From NCBI GenBank assembly GCA_014730275.1, contig WJIL01000077.1, positions 1-45,629 on the forward strand: 45,629 bases of DNA. The letters run 5' to 3'. This DNA is from Candidatus Lokiarchaeota archaeon (GTDB lineage Archaea > Asgardarchaeota > Thorarchaeia > Thorarchaeales > Thorarchaeaceae). This document shows, one piece after another, positions 24,899 to 32,596 of this stretch (position 1 is its first letter; each line of letters begins with the position of its first letter). Under the pieces are notes generated by a model. That model ran no database searches and was not told where the DNA came from. It worked only from the letters and a program-made list of their open reading frames with translations. Both the position numbers and the translations under genes were made by a program.

Positions 24899-27153
24899 GA
24901 AAACAAACGATCCTCGGGCACCTGCTCACTTGAATTGATGTATTTGGCAGGAATGAGGCTTTCGAATGACCTTAGGCAAAGTTTGGCATACGCATCGGAA
25001 TCATATTGCATGGAATCATCAATAAGCTCTACCGCCTTAACCCGTCTCAGGGGATTTTTTGTATCAGATTCTATCAGTACGTATCTTACCTTTTGCCCGG
25101 CATGCAAATCCTTTCCCATTTCTACTAACTGTTTTGCTGCTACTGCTGCTCTTGATGTTGTTTGATATTCATCTGGTTCGCGGCTCAGGCGAGAATTGAG
25201 CACCAAATCGCGCATGTCTACATCTCCTGCTTTTAGTTCTGTAATGTAATCTTGGCAAACCCCAAAAGCTTCAGGAATCAATTCTAGAAACTCGTTCTTG
25301 TTCTGTGCTTGTGCGAGAACTCGAATCATTGCATTCTGACAGTCTCCTACATAGAGACAGGTGTCACGACGTCTTACTTCGATTCCTCTTGTTTTGATAC
25401 TCCCATTTCTGAAAAGGCCATAATACCGATTCAATGGGGCGATGGATGGGTTTACGTGTGAAGATGGAATAACAAACCACCTGTAAACCCCCTTCGGTGA
25501 CATGGAGATATCCACAGTATCTGTCACCCCTTTACAGAATTCTTGGATTTTTTCGAATTCCATCTCCTTTTCTGAAGTGAGCCAGAGTGAGTCAACAATT
25601 CCATGGATTATTTCGAAATCATATGCCTCCCCAATCTCCTGTGTCCTCAGCAACAACTCTCGTGCGAAAGCTGTAACAGCAGTATGAGCCTCCACTCTTC
25701 CGAAGCGAGCATTCTTGAAACCAAGGTATCCAAAACAGGACACAAGTATACCTTTCAATGTGTTCTGCATTAGTCTGTATTTGTTTGCTTCTTCCCCCTC
25801 TTTGATGAGCTTCTTGAACGCATTTCGTTTTTGAATAACAAGTTCCAGAGACTCTGCTACCAAACCTCTTCTTCGTTCACATATACGGAAACTTACCCCT
25901 GGTATATCTAAGCAGTATTTCTGATTGTATGGGCATTCGTTTCGCATACATATAGTCTCGGGACTGATATTTCGAGTAACCATAAGTGTCGGGTACATCG
26001 ATGAAAAATCACACTCAGCTACGTTTTCATAGATACCCGGTTTGGGTTGGAACACCAATCCCCCTCGATCAATAGCTGCTAGGTCATTAACCGATTTAAG
26101 AAACTCAGGATTCTTCTTTATGGGTGGTATCAGTAGCCCCCTCTTATAGGCGTTATAATATTGGACGGCTGCATTCACACTCCCAATTGACATTCGTGCA
26201 ACCCTCTGAGGTCGTGCAAAGGCCAGCCTACACCCCTCAGCAACTCCTTCTATTCCGGTTGGTGAGTAGTACATGCTTTCGTTCCGGTCGATGTGGATTC
26301 TACCATTGAACATCACTGGCCTTCCGGACCTGTAGACGACTCTGTTGTATTGCCAAAACGATTCCGGATTCCGCTCCTTCACTCTCAAAGGGGTTCCGTC
26401 TCTTGAAAAAACAAGTTCCACATCGTGAATTCGCGCCCTGAGACTCAAGTATCTGAAGAGATCCTCATCGCCCCCTCTTGTGATAATCACATCGGGATTT
26501 ATTTCATCGATTGTTCGTTGCAGCTCCAGCAGTGCTTCTTTTTCATTTGTCCCTTCAATCACCTTGGAATTTCCTTGGTTCATGATTTTGATGTGATGGA
26601 TAGGGTCTTCCATTCGTGGAAAAAGGCGCTTCGTACTAACAGATACTTCGATTCCAATTTCCTCTAGTTCAGGAGTATGGTAGTGAATTGCTTCTCGGTC
26701 GTCCCTGTTCTTCAGTTCGATAATTTCGCCGTTCTTGAGTTCATACCCTACTCGTCCAAACGGAAACACTTCCCGGGCGATGAAACACTGCTGAACTGGA
26801 TCGATATCAGCATGGAATACGGTAGCTCCTGGAAGCTTCTCCAAGTCATTTGCCACCTTCCAGTGTGAACCCGGCTTGGTAAATACTTGCACTACTTCTT
26901 CTTTCGTCTCATCGTACACGCTGAGGCACCGTTTGACGAGCTTCGTGTCTACTACTTCTGGATGCTCAGCTGTTGCTTGGAGAACTTCACAATCTTCCCA
27001 CTCATGATTTTCTAGCAAATCTGTATCGACAAATAATGATGACTTGAAACTGGGATACGGATACCCTCGTGTTTCTCCATTGGACTTGATCCAGAGGACA
27101 AGCTCCTTGCTTTCCCTGTCAATGCTACCATCGAGAAGCCACCCCAGCTCCAT
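24874..27153 (-). CDS. polB2: Family B DNA polymerase, PolB2-like with altered motif C
   Basis: A 759-residue family B polymerase. Motif A is intact (CDFSSMYPTLM, about residue 382) and motif B is recognisable (TLKGILVSCFGYLGF). Motif C reads HGIVDSLW near residue 516 instead of YGDTDS, so the first of the two catalytic aspartates is isoleucine. The exonuclease motifs are also weak: FHADIDPVQQC for Exo I and ITRGGDEDLF where Exo II should have a Tyr/Asn-Asp pattern. These changes characterise the archaeal PolB2 group, long considered inactivated although weak activity has been reported for a Sulfolobus member. A role in translesion synthesis or as a structural factor is possible. A small partner gene precedes it by 11 bases in the same operon. 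Confidence 0.85.
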   Translation of the reverse strand: MELGWLLDGSIDRESKELVLWIKSNGETRGYPYPSFKSSLFVDTDLLENHEWEDCEVLQATAEHPEVVDTKLVKRCLSVYDETKEEVVQVFTKPGSHWKVANDLEKLPGATVFHADIDPVQQCFIAREVFPFGRVGYELKNGEIIELKNRDDREAIHYHTPELEEIGIEVSVSTKRLFPRMEDPIHHIKIMNQGNSKVIEGTNEKEALLELQRTIDEINPDVIITRGGDEDLFRYLSLRARIHDVELVFSRDGTPLRVKERNPESFWQYNRVVYRSGRPVMFNGRIHIDRNESMYYSPTGIEGVAEGCRLAFARPQRVARMSIGSVNAAVQYYNAYKRGLLIPPIKKNPEFLKSVNDLAAIDRGGLVFQPKPGIYENVAECDFSSMYPTLMVTRNISPETICMRNECPYNQKYCLDIPGVSFRICERRRGLVAESLELVIQKRNAFKKLIKEGEEANKYRLMQNTLKGILVSCFGYLGFKNARFGRVEAHTAVTAFARELLLRTQEIGEAYDFEIIHGIVDSLWLTSEKEMEFEKIQEFCKGVTDTVDISMSPKGVYRWFVIPSSHVNPSIAPLNRYYGLFRNGSIKTRGIEVRRRDTCLYVGDCQNAMIRVLAQAQNKNEFLELIPEAFGVCQDYITELKAGDVDMRDLVLNSRLSREPDEYQTTSRAAVAAKQLVEMGKDLHAGQKVRYVLIESDTKNPLRRVKAVELIDDSMQYDSDAYAKLCLRSFESLIPAKYINSSEQVPEDRLFSKKHAIIQ

Positions 27154-27164
27154 TATGCCCTCTC

Positions 27165-27425
27165 CTATCCATCTTTCAGTGCTTGGATTTTATCACGGAG
27201 TGTATCAATTTCTTTCATAGCTTCCATCATGGTCGCCATGAACACAACTTCAGTGACCCTAGGAACTGGAACCATTGTTCCCGCATCTGCGTATTCCCTG
27301 GCATAGTTGAATATACGATCTAGATACTCCCTATGCGCCGGCTTGAGGGTGCGTCTGAAATTCTTCCATCTTGCTTGTTCAGAATCCACAGCGTCTCGAA
27401 AGGTCTTGACCGTTCTGCCACACAT
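27165..27425 (-). CDS. Small protein upstream of polB2
   Basis: This 86-residue, charged protein starts MCGRTVKTFRDAVDSEQARW and ends with a helix (EAMKEIDTLRDKIQALKD). It has YLDRIFNYAREYADAG and VPRVTEVVFMATMMEAMKEI. I recall similar small proteins, starting with an MGRT-like motif, in other archaea (haloarchaea in particular), but I cannot verify the family or that they adjoin polB2. It lies 11 bases upstream of polB2 on the same strand, so the two are very probably co-transcribed, and it may be a polymerase accessory factor. It is a confident gene by position and composition; its function is inferred only from the neighbour. Confidence 0.7.
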   Translation of the reverse strand: MCGRTVKTFRDAVDSEQARWKNFRRTLKPAHREYLDRIFNYAREYADAGTMVPVPRVTEVVFMATMMEAMKEIDTLRDKIQALKDG

Positions 27426-27708
27426 AATGATCTTCTCAATCTATCAGCTTGATTACAGCAAGTGGTACCGCGGAGCCTAAACTGGGTGCCGTAGAAACTT
27501 TATGATCCGGACATTGTGGTGTTTGTGGAACCTATTGTTCCGTTATTTCGGATACCCGATGGGTGGACTGGTTCCCGAAAGTAAAACCCGCTTTCATCAA
27601 CACAAAGATCACCCAGTATCCCTTTTGACTGATACCAACAAAAATAGCGCTGCGGGACTGACGGAAAAACTAAATGCTTGTTTCCGATGATACGTCTGTG
27701 ATTGGAAC
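27426..27708. other. Intergenic region upstream of polB2 operon and small membrane gene
   Basis: No supported gene. A 62-codon frame at 27502-27690 has an unlikely composition. Short dyads such as CTTG-ATTACAG-CAAG near 27446-27460 are present, but nothing matches a tRNA or a C/D guide RNA convincingly. The region must hold divergent promoters for the two neighbours. Confidence 0.4.
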
Positions 27709-27873
27709 ATGACTTTTGCTGGAGATAGAACCAATAATGAAGAGGAGATGCTACATAATCTGAGAAAAATCAGTAATCACCTAGAAAACATCGAGCGAGG
27801 TATCTTCTTGTTTTTCTCGGTCAATCTGATTGGGTTTACTCTCGTTCTCATTGGACTCCTCCGGCTTTTCTGA
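27709..27873 (+). CDS. Small single-pass membrane protein (54 residues)
   Basis: Found by hand translation: ATG 27709 to TGA 27871-27873. The N-terminal half is an amphipathic, charged helix (NNEEEMLHNLRKISNHLENI), followed by one hydrophobic segment (GIFLFFSVNLIGFTLVLIGL) and a two-residue LRLF-type end. This heptad-plus-helix layout is common in small bacterial and archaeal membrane proteins. It sits 65 bases before the Ras-like GTPase gene on the same strand and could be co-transcribed. No Shine-Dalgarno sequence precedes it. A possible role as a membrane tether for a neighbouring protein is speculation. Confidence 0.45.
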   Translation: MTFAGDRTNNEEEMLHNLRKISNHLENIERGIFLFFSVNLIGFTLVLIGLLRLF

Positions 27874-27938
27874 CATATTTATTCGGGTTACACTAAAATA
27901 GCCGAAGGTTATGAGAGCATATAGCAAAACAACCGATT

Positions 27939-28547
27939 ATGCCCCAGATAATTCCTCAGAAGGCGGTGTTCAAGTATATGGTCAAAGCGGTATTCAAAGT
28001 TGTTTTAATGGGTGATGGCTCAGTGGGCAAGACAAGTCTCCGGCGCACCTACATGGGAGAAGGCTTCAAAGCAAACTACAATATAACCATAGGTGCAGAC
28101 TTCGCGGTAAAGAAGATGCAACTCGAGGGTGGCCATGATGTGCGTATACAAATATGGGATCTTGCTGGGCAGGAGCACTTCAGAAATGTCCGTTCAACAT
28201 TCTATCGAGGAGCCATGGGGGCACTTGCAGTCTATTCGGTTGTAGAACGGCTATCCTTCGATCATATTCCTGAATGGGTGGACGAATGCTTCGAGAACGC
28301 CGGCAAGAAGATTCCTATCGTGCTTATTGGTAACAAGATTGACCTGCGAGAGAAATTTGAGGGGAACCCCTCCATGCAGGAAGCCATGGTCACGACTGAT
28401 GAAGGTGAATCACTTGCTGAGAGAATTTCAGACAACAATGGTATTCATACATCTTTCATAGAGACATCCGCGAAGACGGGTGCCAATGTAGATGCTGCTT
28501 TTCTTGAGCTTGCAATCAAAATTCTTGAAAGCGGCGATATGATGTAA
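27939..28547 (+). CDS. Ras/Rab-like small GTPase 1
   Basis: A 202-residue Ras-superfamily GTPase. G1 is GDGSVGKTS, G2 the Thr in NITIGADFAVK, G3 WDLAGQEHF, G4 GNKIDL and G5 ETSAKTG. It is Rab-like in G2/G3 (IGADF, WDLAGQE), with a Gln at the catalytic position. No C-terminal prenylation cysteine is present, so membrane attachment, if any, must be through partners. There is an insertion between G4 and G5 (EGNPSMQEAMVTTDEGESLA). The ATG at 27978 (MVKAVFKVVLMG) is an alternative start; AAGGCGG precedes it. Asgard archaea encode many such GTPases. The next gene is convergent with a hairpin between. Confidence 0.92.
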   Translation: MPQIIPQKAVFKYMVKAVFKVVLMGDGSVGKTSLRRTYMGEGFKANYNITIGADFAVKKMQLEGGHDVRIQIWDLAGQEHFRNVRSTFYRGAMGALAVYSVVERLSFDHIPEWVDECFENAGKKIPIVLIGNKIDLREKFEGNPSMQEAMVTTDEGESLAERISDNNGIHTSFIETSAKTGANVDAAFLELAIKILESGDMM

Positions 28548-28566
28548 TTCAACAGGAATCTTGCTG

Positions 28567-29766
28567 TTACGAAGCGGATTCAACTTGTTGATGTACCGCT
28601 TCGTAGATTCTACTGGCTGCGATGTGGAGGAGTTCCTCCTCGTCAGAGTGCACTTCTATTCTCACTTTGGTCTTTGACTCATCTGTTTTCCCAACTAGTG
28701 TTAAGTGAATGACTACTCGTGTTTGATTGAAGATGCTCTCCGCTGCTCCAATCAACAATGCTCTCATCATACCGTCTCTCTCTGAAGATTCTTCCCTAAC
28801 TAGATGTAGATTCTTCTCTTTGAATATCCGTTTTAGTAATCTGAAGAGACTTCTTGGATTGAACCTAAGGACATGTTCTCTGCTCCATGGTTTCATCTCC
28901 ATTCTGGCGACGCTGAATTCCCTTGAGGTCAAATCCAAGGGTTTCATCTGGGAATAGAGCGATCTGACAAGGCAATTTCCCGACTTGGCGGACACCTCCT
29001 GACCGAGATGGTTTTTCATGACAACGGCGATTACCATTTCCCCTTCTACGTAGTTCGCCACCTTCTTGAAATCGAATCTGATTCTAGCTTCTTCTGAAGG
29101 GGATAAGTCTCCTACTTGAGCCGCCCTATCGCTTTCGAGTTTGAGACCATCTGATGGATATGTCAGGAGTGAAACGTTCGTATCCTCTACTCTTTGTTTC
29201 CCCTCGTTCGTAAGCCTGACAAGGAGAGATATTCCCTCATCCTCTTCTTGGCATTTGCTTTGAACATCAATATAGCTGACCGTCCTAACTGGCAACTCAT
29301 TTGTGAATAGGTCCGGTCTCCTTGCTGCCGCATAGAGTACATCTTGTGTCTCTTTCTCTCCGCTTACGGTTTCGGCTTGATTCACGTATTCTAGTATTGA
29401 CTTGACCCTTTCATCCGTTAGTTTCTCTTCGGGTATTTCGCTCCGTGAGACTTCTACCCCGATAGCATGTAACATTCCTACAGCTGCCGTACAAACAACT
29501 GGTGTGATATCATACAATGCAATCTCTAGTGCTTCTTGTGCTTCTTGACCAAACTCGGCAAGTTTACAAACCGACAGCAATCTGAGTTCATCATCGCCCA
29601 CAAGAGCTGCATCCTTACAAGCTTGTAGTGTTTGAAGCTCTGCAAGCGCATTGTTCAATTCCTCTCCTCTGGGCCGGAGGAATCTCTTGACATTGTCCTT
29701 CACATACCGGAGAGCCTCTATTCCTTTCAGCTTTTGCAGCAATGACTCCCCTTCTTGACTCTCCAT
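28567..29766 (-). CDS. HEAT-repeat protein with beta-sandwich and possible appendage-like C-terminus
   Basis: A 399-residue protein (410 with ATG 29799). Residues about 20-100 contain alpha-helical pairs typical of HEAT/armadillo repeats (ALAELQTLQACKDAAL, SVCKLAEFGQEAQEALEIA, ITPVVCTAAVGMLHAIGV). Residues about 170-265 look like an Ig-type beta-sandwich (GISLLVRLTNEGKQRVEDT, NVSLLTYPSDGLKL, LSPSEEARIRFDF, EGEMVIAVVMKN). The last 130 residues are alpha/beta (VVIHLTLVGKTDESKTKVRI followed by EVHSDEEELLHIAASRI). A solenoid followed by a sandwich and a platform-like domain is the arrangement of eukaryotic adaptor/coatomer subunits; at this level it is only a resemblance and needs structure prediction. 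No signal peptide or transmembrane segment. It lies between two small GTPase genes. Confidence 0.6.
   Translation of the reverse strand: MESQEGESLLQKLKGIEALRYVKDNVKRFLRPRGEELNNALAELQTLQACKDAALVGDDELRLLSVCKLAEFGQEAQEALEIALYDITPVVCTAAVGMLHAIGVEVSRSEIPEEKLTDERVKSILEYVNQAETVSGEKETQDVLYAAARRPDLFTNELPVRTVSYIDVQSKCQEEDEGISLLVRLTNEGKQRVEDTNVSLLTYPSDGLKLESDRAAQVGDLSPSEEARIRFDFKKVANYVEGEMVIAVVMKNHLGQEVSAKSGNCLVRSLYSQMKPLDLTSREFSVARMEMKPWSREHVLRFNPRSLFRLLKRIFKEKNLHLVREESSERDGMMRALLIGAAESIFNQTRVVIHLTLVGKTDESKTKVRIEVHSDEEELLHIAASRIYEAVHQQVESAS
28568..28605. repeat. Two-tier inverted repeat at a convergent gene junction
   Basis: TACGAAGCGG (28568-28577) pairs perfectly with CCGCTTCGTA (28596-28605), and inside it TCAAC (28580-28584) pairs with GTTGA (28587-28591). 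The structure lies in the last codons of the HEAT-repeat gene and just past the end of the GTPase gene at 28547. It may end plus-strand transcription; there is no T run after it. Confidence 0.4.
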
Positions 29767-29938
29767 GGTATAGTCCCCATAGTAAAGAATGTGATGCATT
29801 CGATTTAACGCTTACTGATTTCCTATGATACTGATGTGAAAGCTAGGAAATATGCGAATATACCTTGGCTTGGTTTTGGCTGGCTTCAGAACACTTTAGT
29901 ACACCTCTAATGCATTCCCGTAATGTCTCCTCAATGAG

Positions 29939-31072
29939 GTGAATACACTGCCCCGGGACAAAAAGCCACTTTTCCTTCAACAGCAGACCCTGAAACCAAG
30001 AGCTGAAGAATCTTCTGAAATAACTCGACGGTTTGCAATGAATGATGTTGGACGGTTGCTTGCTGCTGGAATGCAAGATCGCACCATACGAATTATGTCT
30101 GCTGATGATTGTGAAGAGGTTCAATGTCTGCAAGACGACTACCTATGTACTTCTCTTGCTTTCAGTCCGCGAGGTGATATCATTGCTTCTGGATCGGTTG
30201 AACGTATCGTTAAAATCTGGGATATCAAGACAGGGGAGTGTCTAAAGACATTCGAAGGTCACGAGTATCCTGTGCTTTCTCTTTCATTCTCGCCGAGTGG
30301 AGATCGGCTTGTTTCGAGCAGTGGCGATACAACGCTTATCATATGGGATATTGATAACCGCGAGAAAATTCATCAGATGGAAGGTCATACTCTCTACGTG
30401 CTTTCATGTGATTGGGATCCTGGTGGCAACAGAATCGCCTCGGGAAGTGTTGATGCACTCATATGCTTATGGGATGCAAACAGTGGTAAGAAAATCCAGA
30501 CGATTGAACAACATAGGACTGCAGTGCATAAAGTTCGTTTCTCACCTAGTGGGGAAACTCTGGCTTCTGGTAGTTCCGATTTAACAATCAAGCTTTGGAA
30601 CGGGAATCCCAAAATAGAGCTTGATGAAACTCTTCGAGGGCATTCGGCTGAAGTTCGAGCTTTAGCGTTCAGCTCGGACGGTGAGTATCTGGCTTCTGGT
30701 TCAAGCGATAAGGAAATTGTTGTTTGGTCTATGGACGATCGTACTATCAAAGGTAATACTTCAACCGACGGAGAAATTGACGGGCTTGAGTGGTATCCAA
30801 ATGAGAAGACCTTTGTGAGTTCAGATGGTACCGGGGCTATTATTCGATGGAATCTCAAATTGCTACGCGCGGTTATTAGTCCCTTTGAGGAGTTGCTAGA
30901 AGAAATCAAGGCCGATGAGGATGGAAGTAGAAGGGATGAACTGATTGAGAAGTTTCGGAATCTACAGTCCCGCTATGATGAAGAAACATTGAAGGCTAAG
31001 CGTGTTTTCTACGCTGTTTGGAAATGTAAGAGAGCTCTGGGTCTCTTAAAAGGGAAACCCCGGAAACGCTGA
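29939..31072 (+). CDS. Seven-bladed WD40 beta-propeller protein
   Basis: The 377-residue protein contains about seven WD40 repeats. Each has a Ser-Gly or Gly-Ser turn and a Trp-Asp or similar end: TIRIMSAD, VERIVKIWDIK, DTTLIIWDID, DALICLWDAN, DLTIKLWNGN, DKEIVVWSMD and GAIIRWNLK. This makes a single propeller (about residues 35-305), the usual scaffold for protein-protein interactions. The C-terminal 70 residues form a charged coiled coil (FEELLEEIKADEDGSRRDEL) with a basic end (KGKPRKR). GTG 29939 is the first start; ATG near 30038 would lose the first blade. WD40 proteins are rare in archaea outside Asgards. It is flanked by GTPase genes and the HEAT protein. Confidence 0.85.
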   Translation: MNTLPRDKKPLFLQQQTLKPRAEESSEITRRFAMNDVGRLLAAGMQDRTIRIMSADDCEEVQCLQDDYLCTSLAFSPRGDIIASGSVERIVKIWDIKTGECLKTFEGHEYPVLSLSFSPSGDRLVSSSGDTTLIIWDIDNREKIHQMEGHTLYVLSCDWDPGGNRIASGSVDALICLWDANSGKKIQTIEQHRTAVHKVRFSPSGETLASGSSDLTIKLWNGNPKIELDETLRGHSAEVRALAFSSDGEYLASGSSDKEIVVWSMDDRTIKGNTSTDGEIDGLEWYPNEKTFVSSDGTGAIIRWNLKLLRAVISPFEELLEEIKADEDGSRRDELIEKFRNLQSRYDEETLKAKRVFYAVWKCKRALGLLKGKPRKR

Positions 31073-31090
31073 GAATGAGCCCGTCCTATA

Positions 31091-31645
31091 CTACATCACT
31101 TCGTCGTCTTTCTTCCTCACACTGTCAATCATAAGCCTGCAAAGTTCAGTATAGGCCTTTTCCACATTCTCGCCTGTCAAGGCACTGGATTCAACATACA
31201 GAAAGCCTAACTCATCGGCGTATTCTTTCCCTTCCTCAGTACCGACGACTCTGCTTTCTTCAAGATCTACTTTGTTTGCAACAACAATCATCGGTATTGG
31301 ATTTCCTATAGCCTTGAAGCATTCGTTTTTCCAGTTCTCAATATTCAAGAAAGTACGGCGGCGAGTGACATCATAAACCAATAGGCCTCCTCTCGCCCCT
31401 CTATAGAATCCTTCTCGCACGACCGAGTATCGTGGCTGACCAGCCAAATCCCAAATTTGAAGCGTTACATTGCTATCTCTTTCCGGAAGTCTGGTTCTTT
31501 TGATAGCGAAATCACTGCCGATGGTGTGCTTATAATCTGATTCAAAGCGTTCCTGGGTGTAACGGATAGTAAGTGCCGTTTTGCCCACCGCACCATCTCC
31601 TAGCATGACGGTTTTGAATCTGTATTCTGCAGGCATGTGACTCAT
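31091..31645 (-). CDS. Ras/Rab-like small GTPase 2
   Basis: A 184-residue GTPase with G1 GDGAVGKTA, G2 KHTIGSDFAIKR, G3 WDLAGQPRY, G4 ANKVDL and G5 ESSALTGEN. It resembles GTPase 1 but lacks its long insertion, and like it has no C-terminal cysteine. The Gln in WDLAGQ suggests normal GTP hydrolysis. ATG 31645 (MSH) or 31636 (MPAEYRF) is the start. It is divergent from the Roadblock gene, sharing a 170-base promoter region, and convergent with the WD40 gene with an 18-base gap. The arrangement is reminiscent of MglA with MglB in bacteria. Confidence 0.93.
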   Translation of the reverse strand: MSHMPAEYRFKTVMLGDGAVGKTALTIRYTQERFESDYKHTIGSDFAIKRTRLPERDSNVTLQIWDLAGQPRYSVVREGFYRGARGGLLVYDVTRRRTFLNIENWKNECFKAIGNPIPMIVVANKVDLEESRVVGTEEGKEYADELGFLYVESSALTGENVEKAYTELCRLMIDSVRKKDDEVM

Positions 31646-31756
31646 TCCCTAGCGTACTCTTAAGAACTACATCAGACCTTAAAATCTATCCTCTTGCTAC
31701 TCCAGTTACTTGCCGTAATGAATCTTGATATTTTCTGTCTTCTGTACGTCCTTGTT

Positions 31757-31770
31757 CGAAAATATATATA
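31757..31770 (+). promoter_or_regulatory. TATA box before the Roadblock operon
   Basis: CGAAAATATATATA with its purine-rich 5' side fits an archaeal BRE plus TATA element. The start of transcription would be near 31795, giving a 20-base leader to ATG 31817. The genes from 31817 to 34070 are closely spaced and could be one transcript. Confidence 0.6.
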
Positions 31771-31816
31771 GGGATGAGTTGCAATCAGAGATTTAGCATG
31801 CTGGCTGGTGCAAACT

Positions 31817-32197
31817 ATGGAACGGCCCGATTACTCTGCTCTAGAGGAAATTCTTGAAGACATGAATCGTGAAGGCGGATTTTATGCCAGTATACTGGCC
31901 AGAGACGATGGTCTCTTGATCGCCTCCGCAACCGCCCCGAATATCGATAACAATGTAATAGCTGCTATGTCCGGATATGTGGCTTCCACAGTCGAACGCA
32001 TGCGGAAAGAGCTTTCTCTTGGTGAACTGAACGATATAAACGTGAGATGCTCTGCTGGGAAGGCTGTTTTTAAGAAACTCAACCTTGAGGAACAGGATGA
32101 CCTCGTTTTAGCGGCTGTTATGCCGCGTACAGTTCGATATCATTTGCGTCCGCTAGGTAAAGGTGGAACAAGAATTAAGAACGTCCTAGAGAAGTGA
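31817..32197 (+). CDS. Roadblock/LC7-domain protein (MglB-like)
   Basis: A 126-residue single-domain Roadblock protein (129 with GTG 31808). It has the usual alternating pattern: helix YSALEEILEDMNREGGFYAS, strands ILARDDGLLIASATAP, helix NVIAAMSGYVASTVERMRK, then NVRCSAGKAVFKK and DDLVLAAVMP strands. In bacteria MglB is the GTPase-activating protein for the Ras-like MglA; in eukaryotes the fold forms Ragulator and dynein light chains. Asgard archaea have many copies. The divergent neighbour is a Ras-like GTPase, making it a candidate regulator of that protein (inference). It ends 18 bases before the thioredoxin-fold gene. Confidence 0.85.
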   Translation: MERPDYSALEEILEDMNREGGFYASILARDDGLLIASATAPNIDNNVIAAMSGYVASTVERMRKELSLGELNDINVRCSAGKAVFKKLNLEEQDDLVLAAVMPRTVRYHLRPLGKGGTRIKNVLEK

Positions 32198-32215
32198 CAA
32201 CCACAAAAGATTCAA

Positions 32216-32596
32216 TTGGTTCAGCATAAAGAACATCACACCGTCGCTTATATTCAGGAGTGCAGTCGATTGGGCGAACAAGCGAAGAGTGCAAATGATT
32301 CAGAAGGAGAACCCTCAACCCCTGTTGAGATTGTCCTATTCAAATCAGATGATTGTGCCTTTTGCCCAAGAGCTGAAGAGGTAGTGCGCGAGGCAATTGC
32401 TGATTTCAGCTCAGAATCCTTTGAAATACGGATTATCGACGTGAAAAAGAATCCTGAGGCGGCTGAGGAATACGGAGTGTTTGCCCTGCCAACAATAATG
32501 ATTGGTGGGACAAGCGTGACTGGAATTCCGGAACCTGAGATCATAATGAAAATGGTGCTGGGGGCTAAGGTCTCTATGAGAGGTGCTAGTAAATGA
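32216..32596 (+). CDS. Thioredoxin/glutaredoxin-fold protein
   Basis: The 126-residue product has a redox site CAFCPRAEEVV in VEIVLFKSDDCAFCPRAE and the cis-proline in ALPTIMIGGTSV, with VTGIPEPEIIMKMV at the C-terminus. This is a compact glutaredoxin-like domain starting about residue 37, preceded by a hydrophilic extension. TTG 32216 is the only upstream start, without a good ribosome-binding site; a later internal start is conceivable. The stop overlaps the ATG of the next gene by four bases (ATGA), a classic translational coupling. Why a thioredoxin lies in a cluster of signalling ATPases is unclear; redox control of the KaiC-like ATPases is one possibility. Confidence 0.8.
   Translation: MVQHKEHHTVAYIQECSRLGEQAKSANDSEGEPSTPVEIVLFKSDDCAFCPRAEEVVREAIADFSSESFEIRIIDVKKNPEAAEEYGVFALPTIMIGGTSVTGIPEPEIIMKMVLGAKVSMRGASK

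Noticed and set aside
27502-27690. 62-codon plus-strand frame before the small membrane gene
   Set aside because: Unlikely composition and no start signals; nothing recognised.
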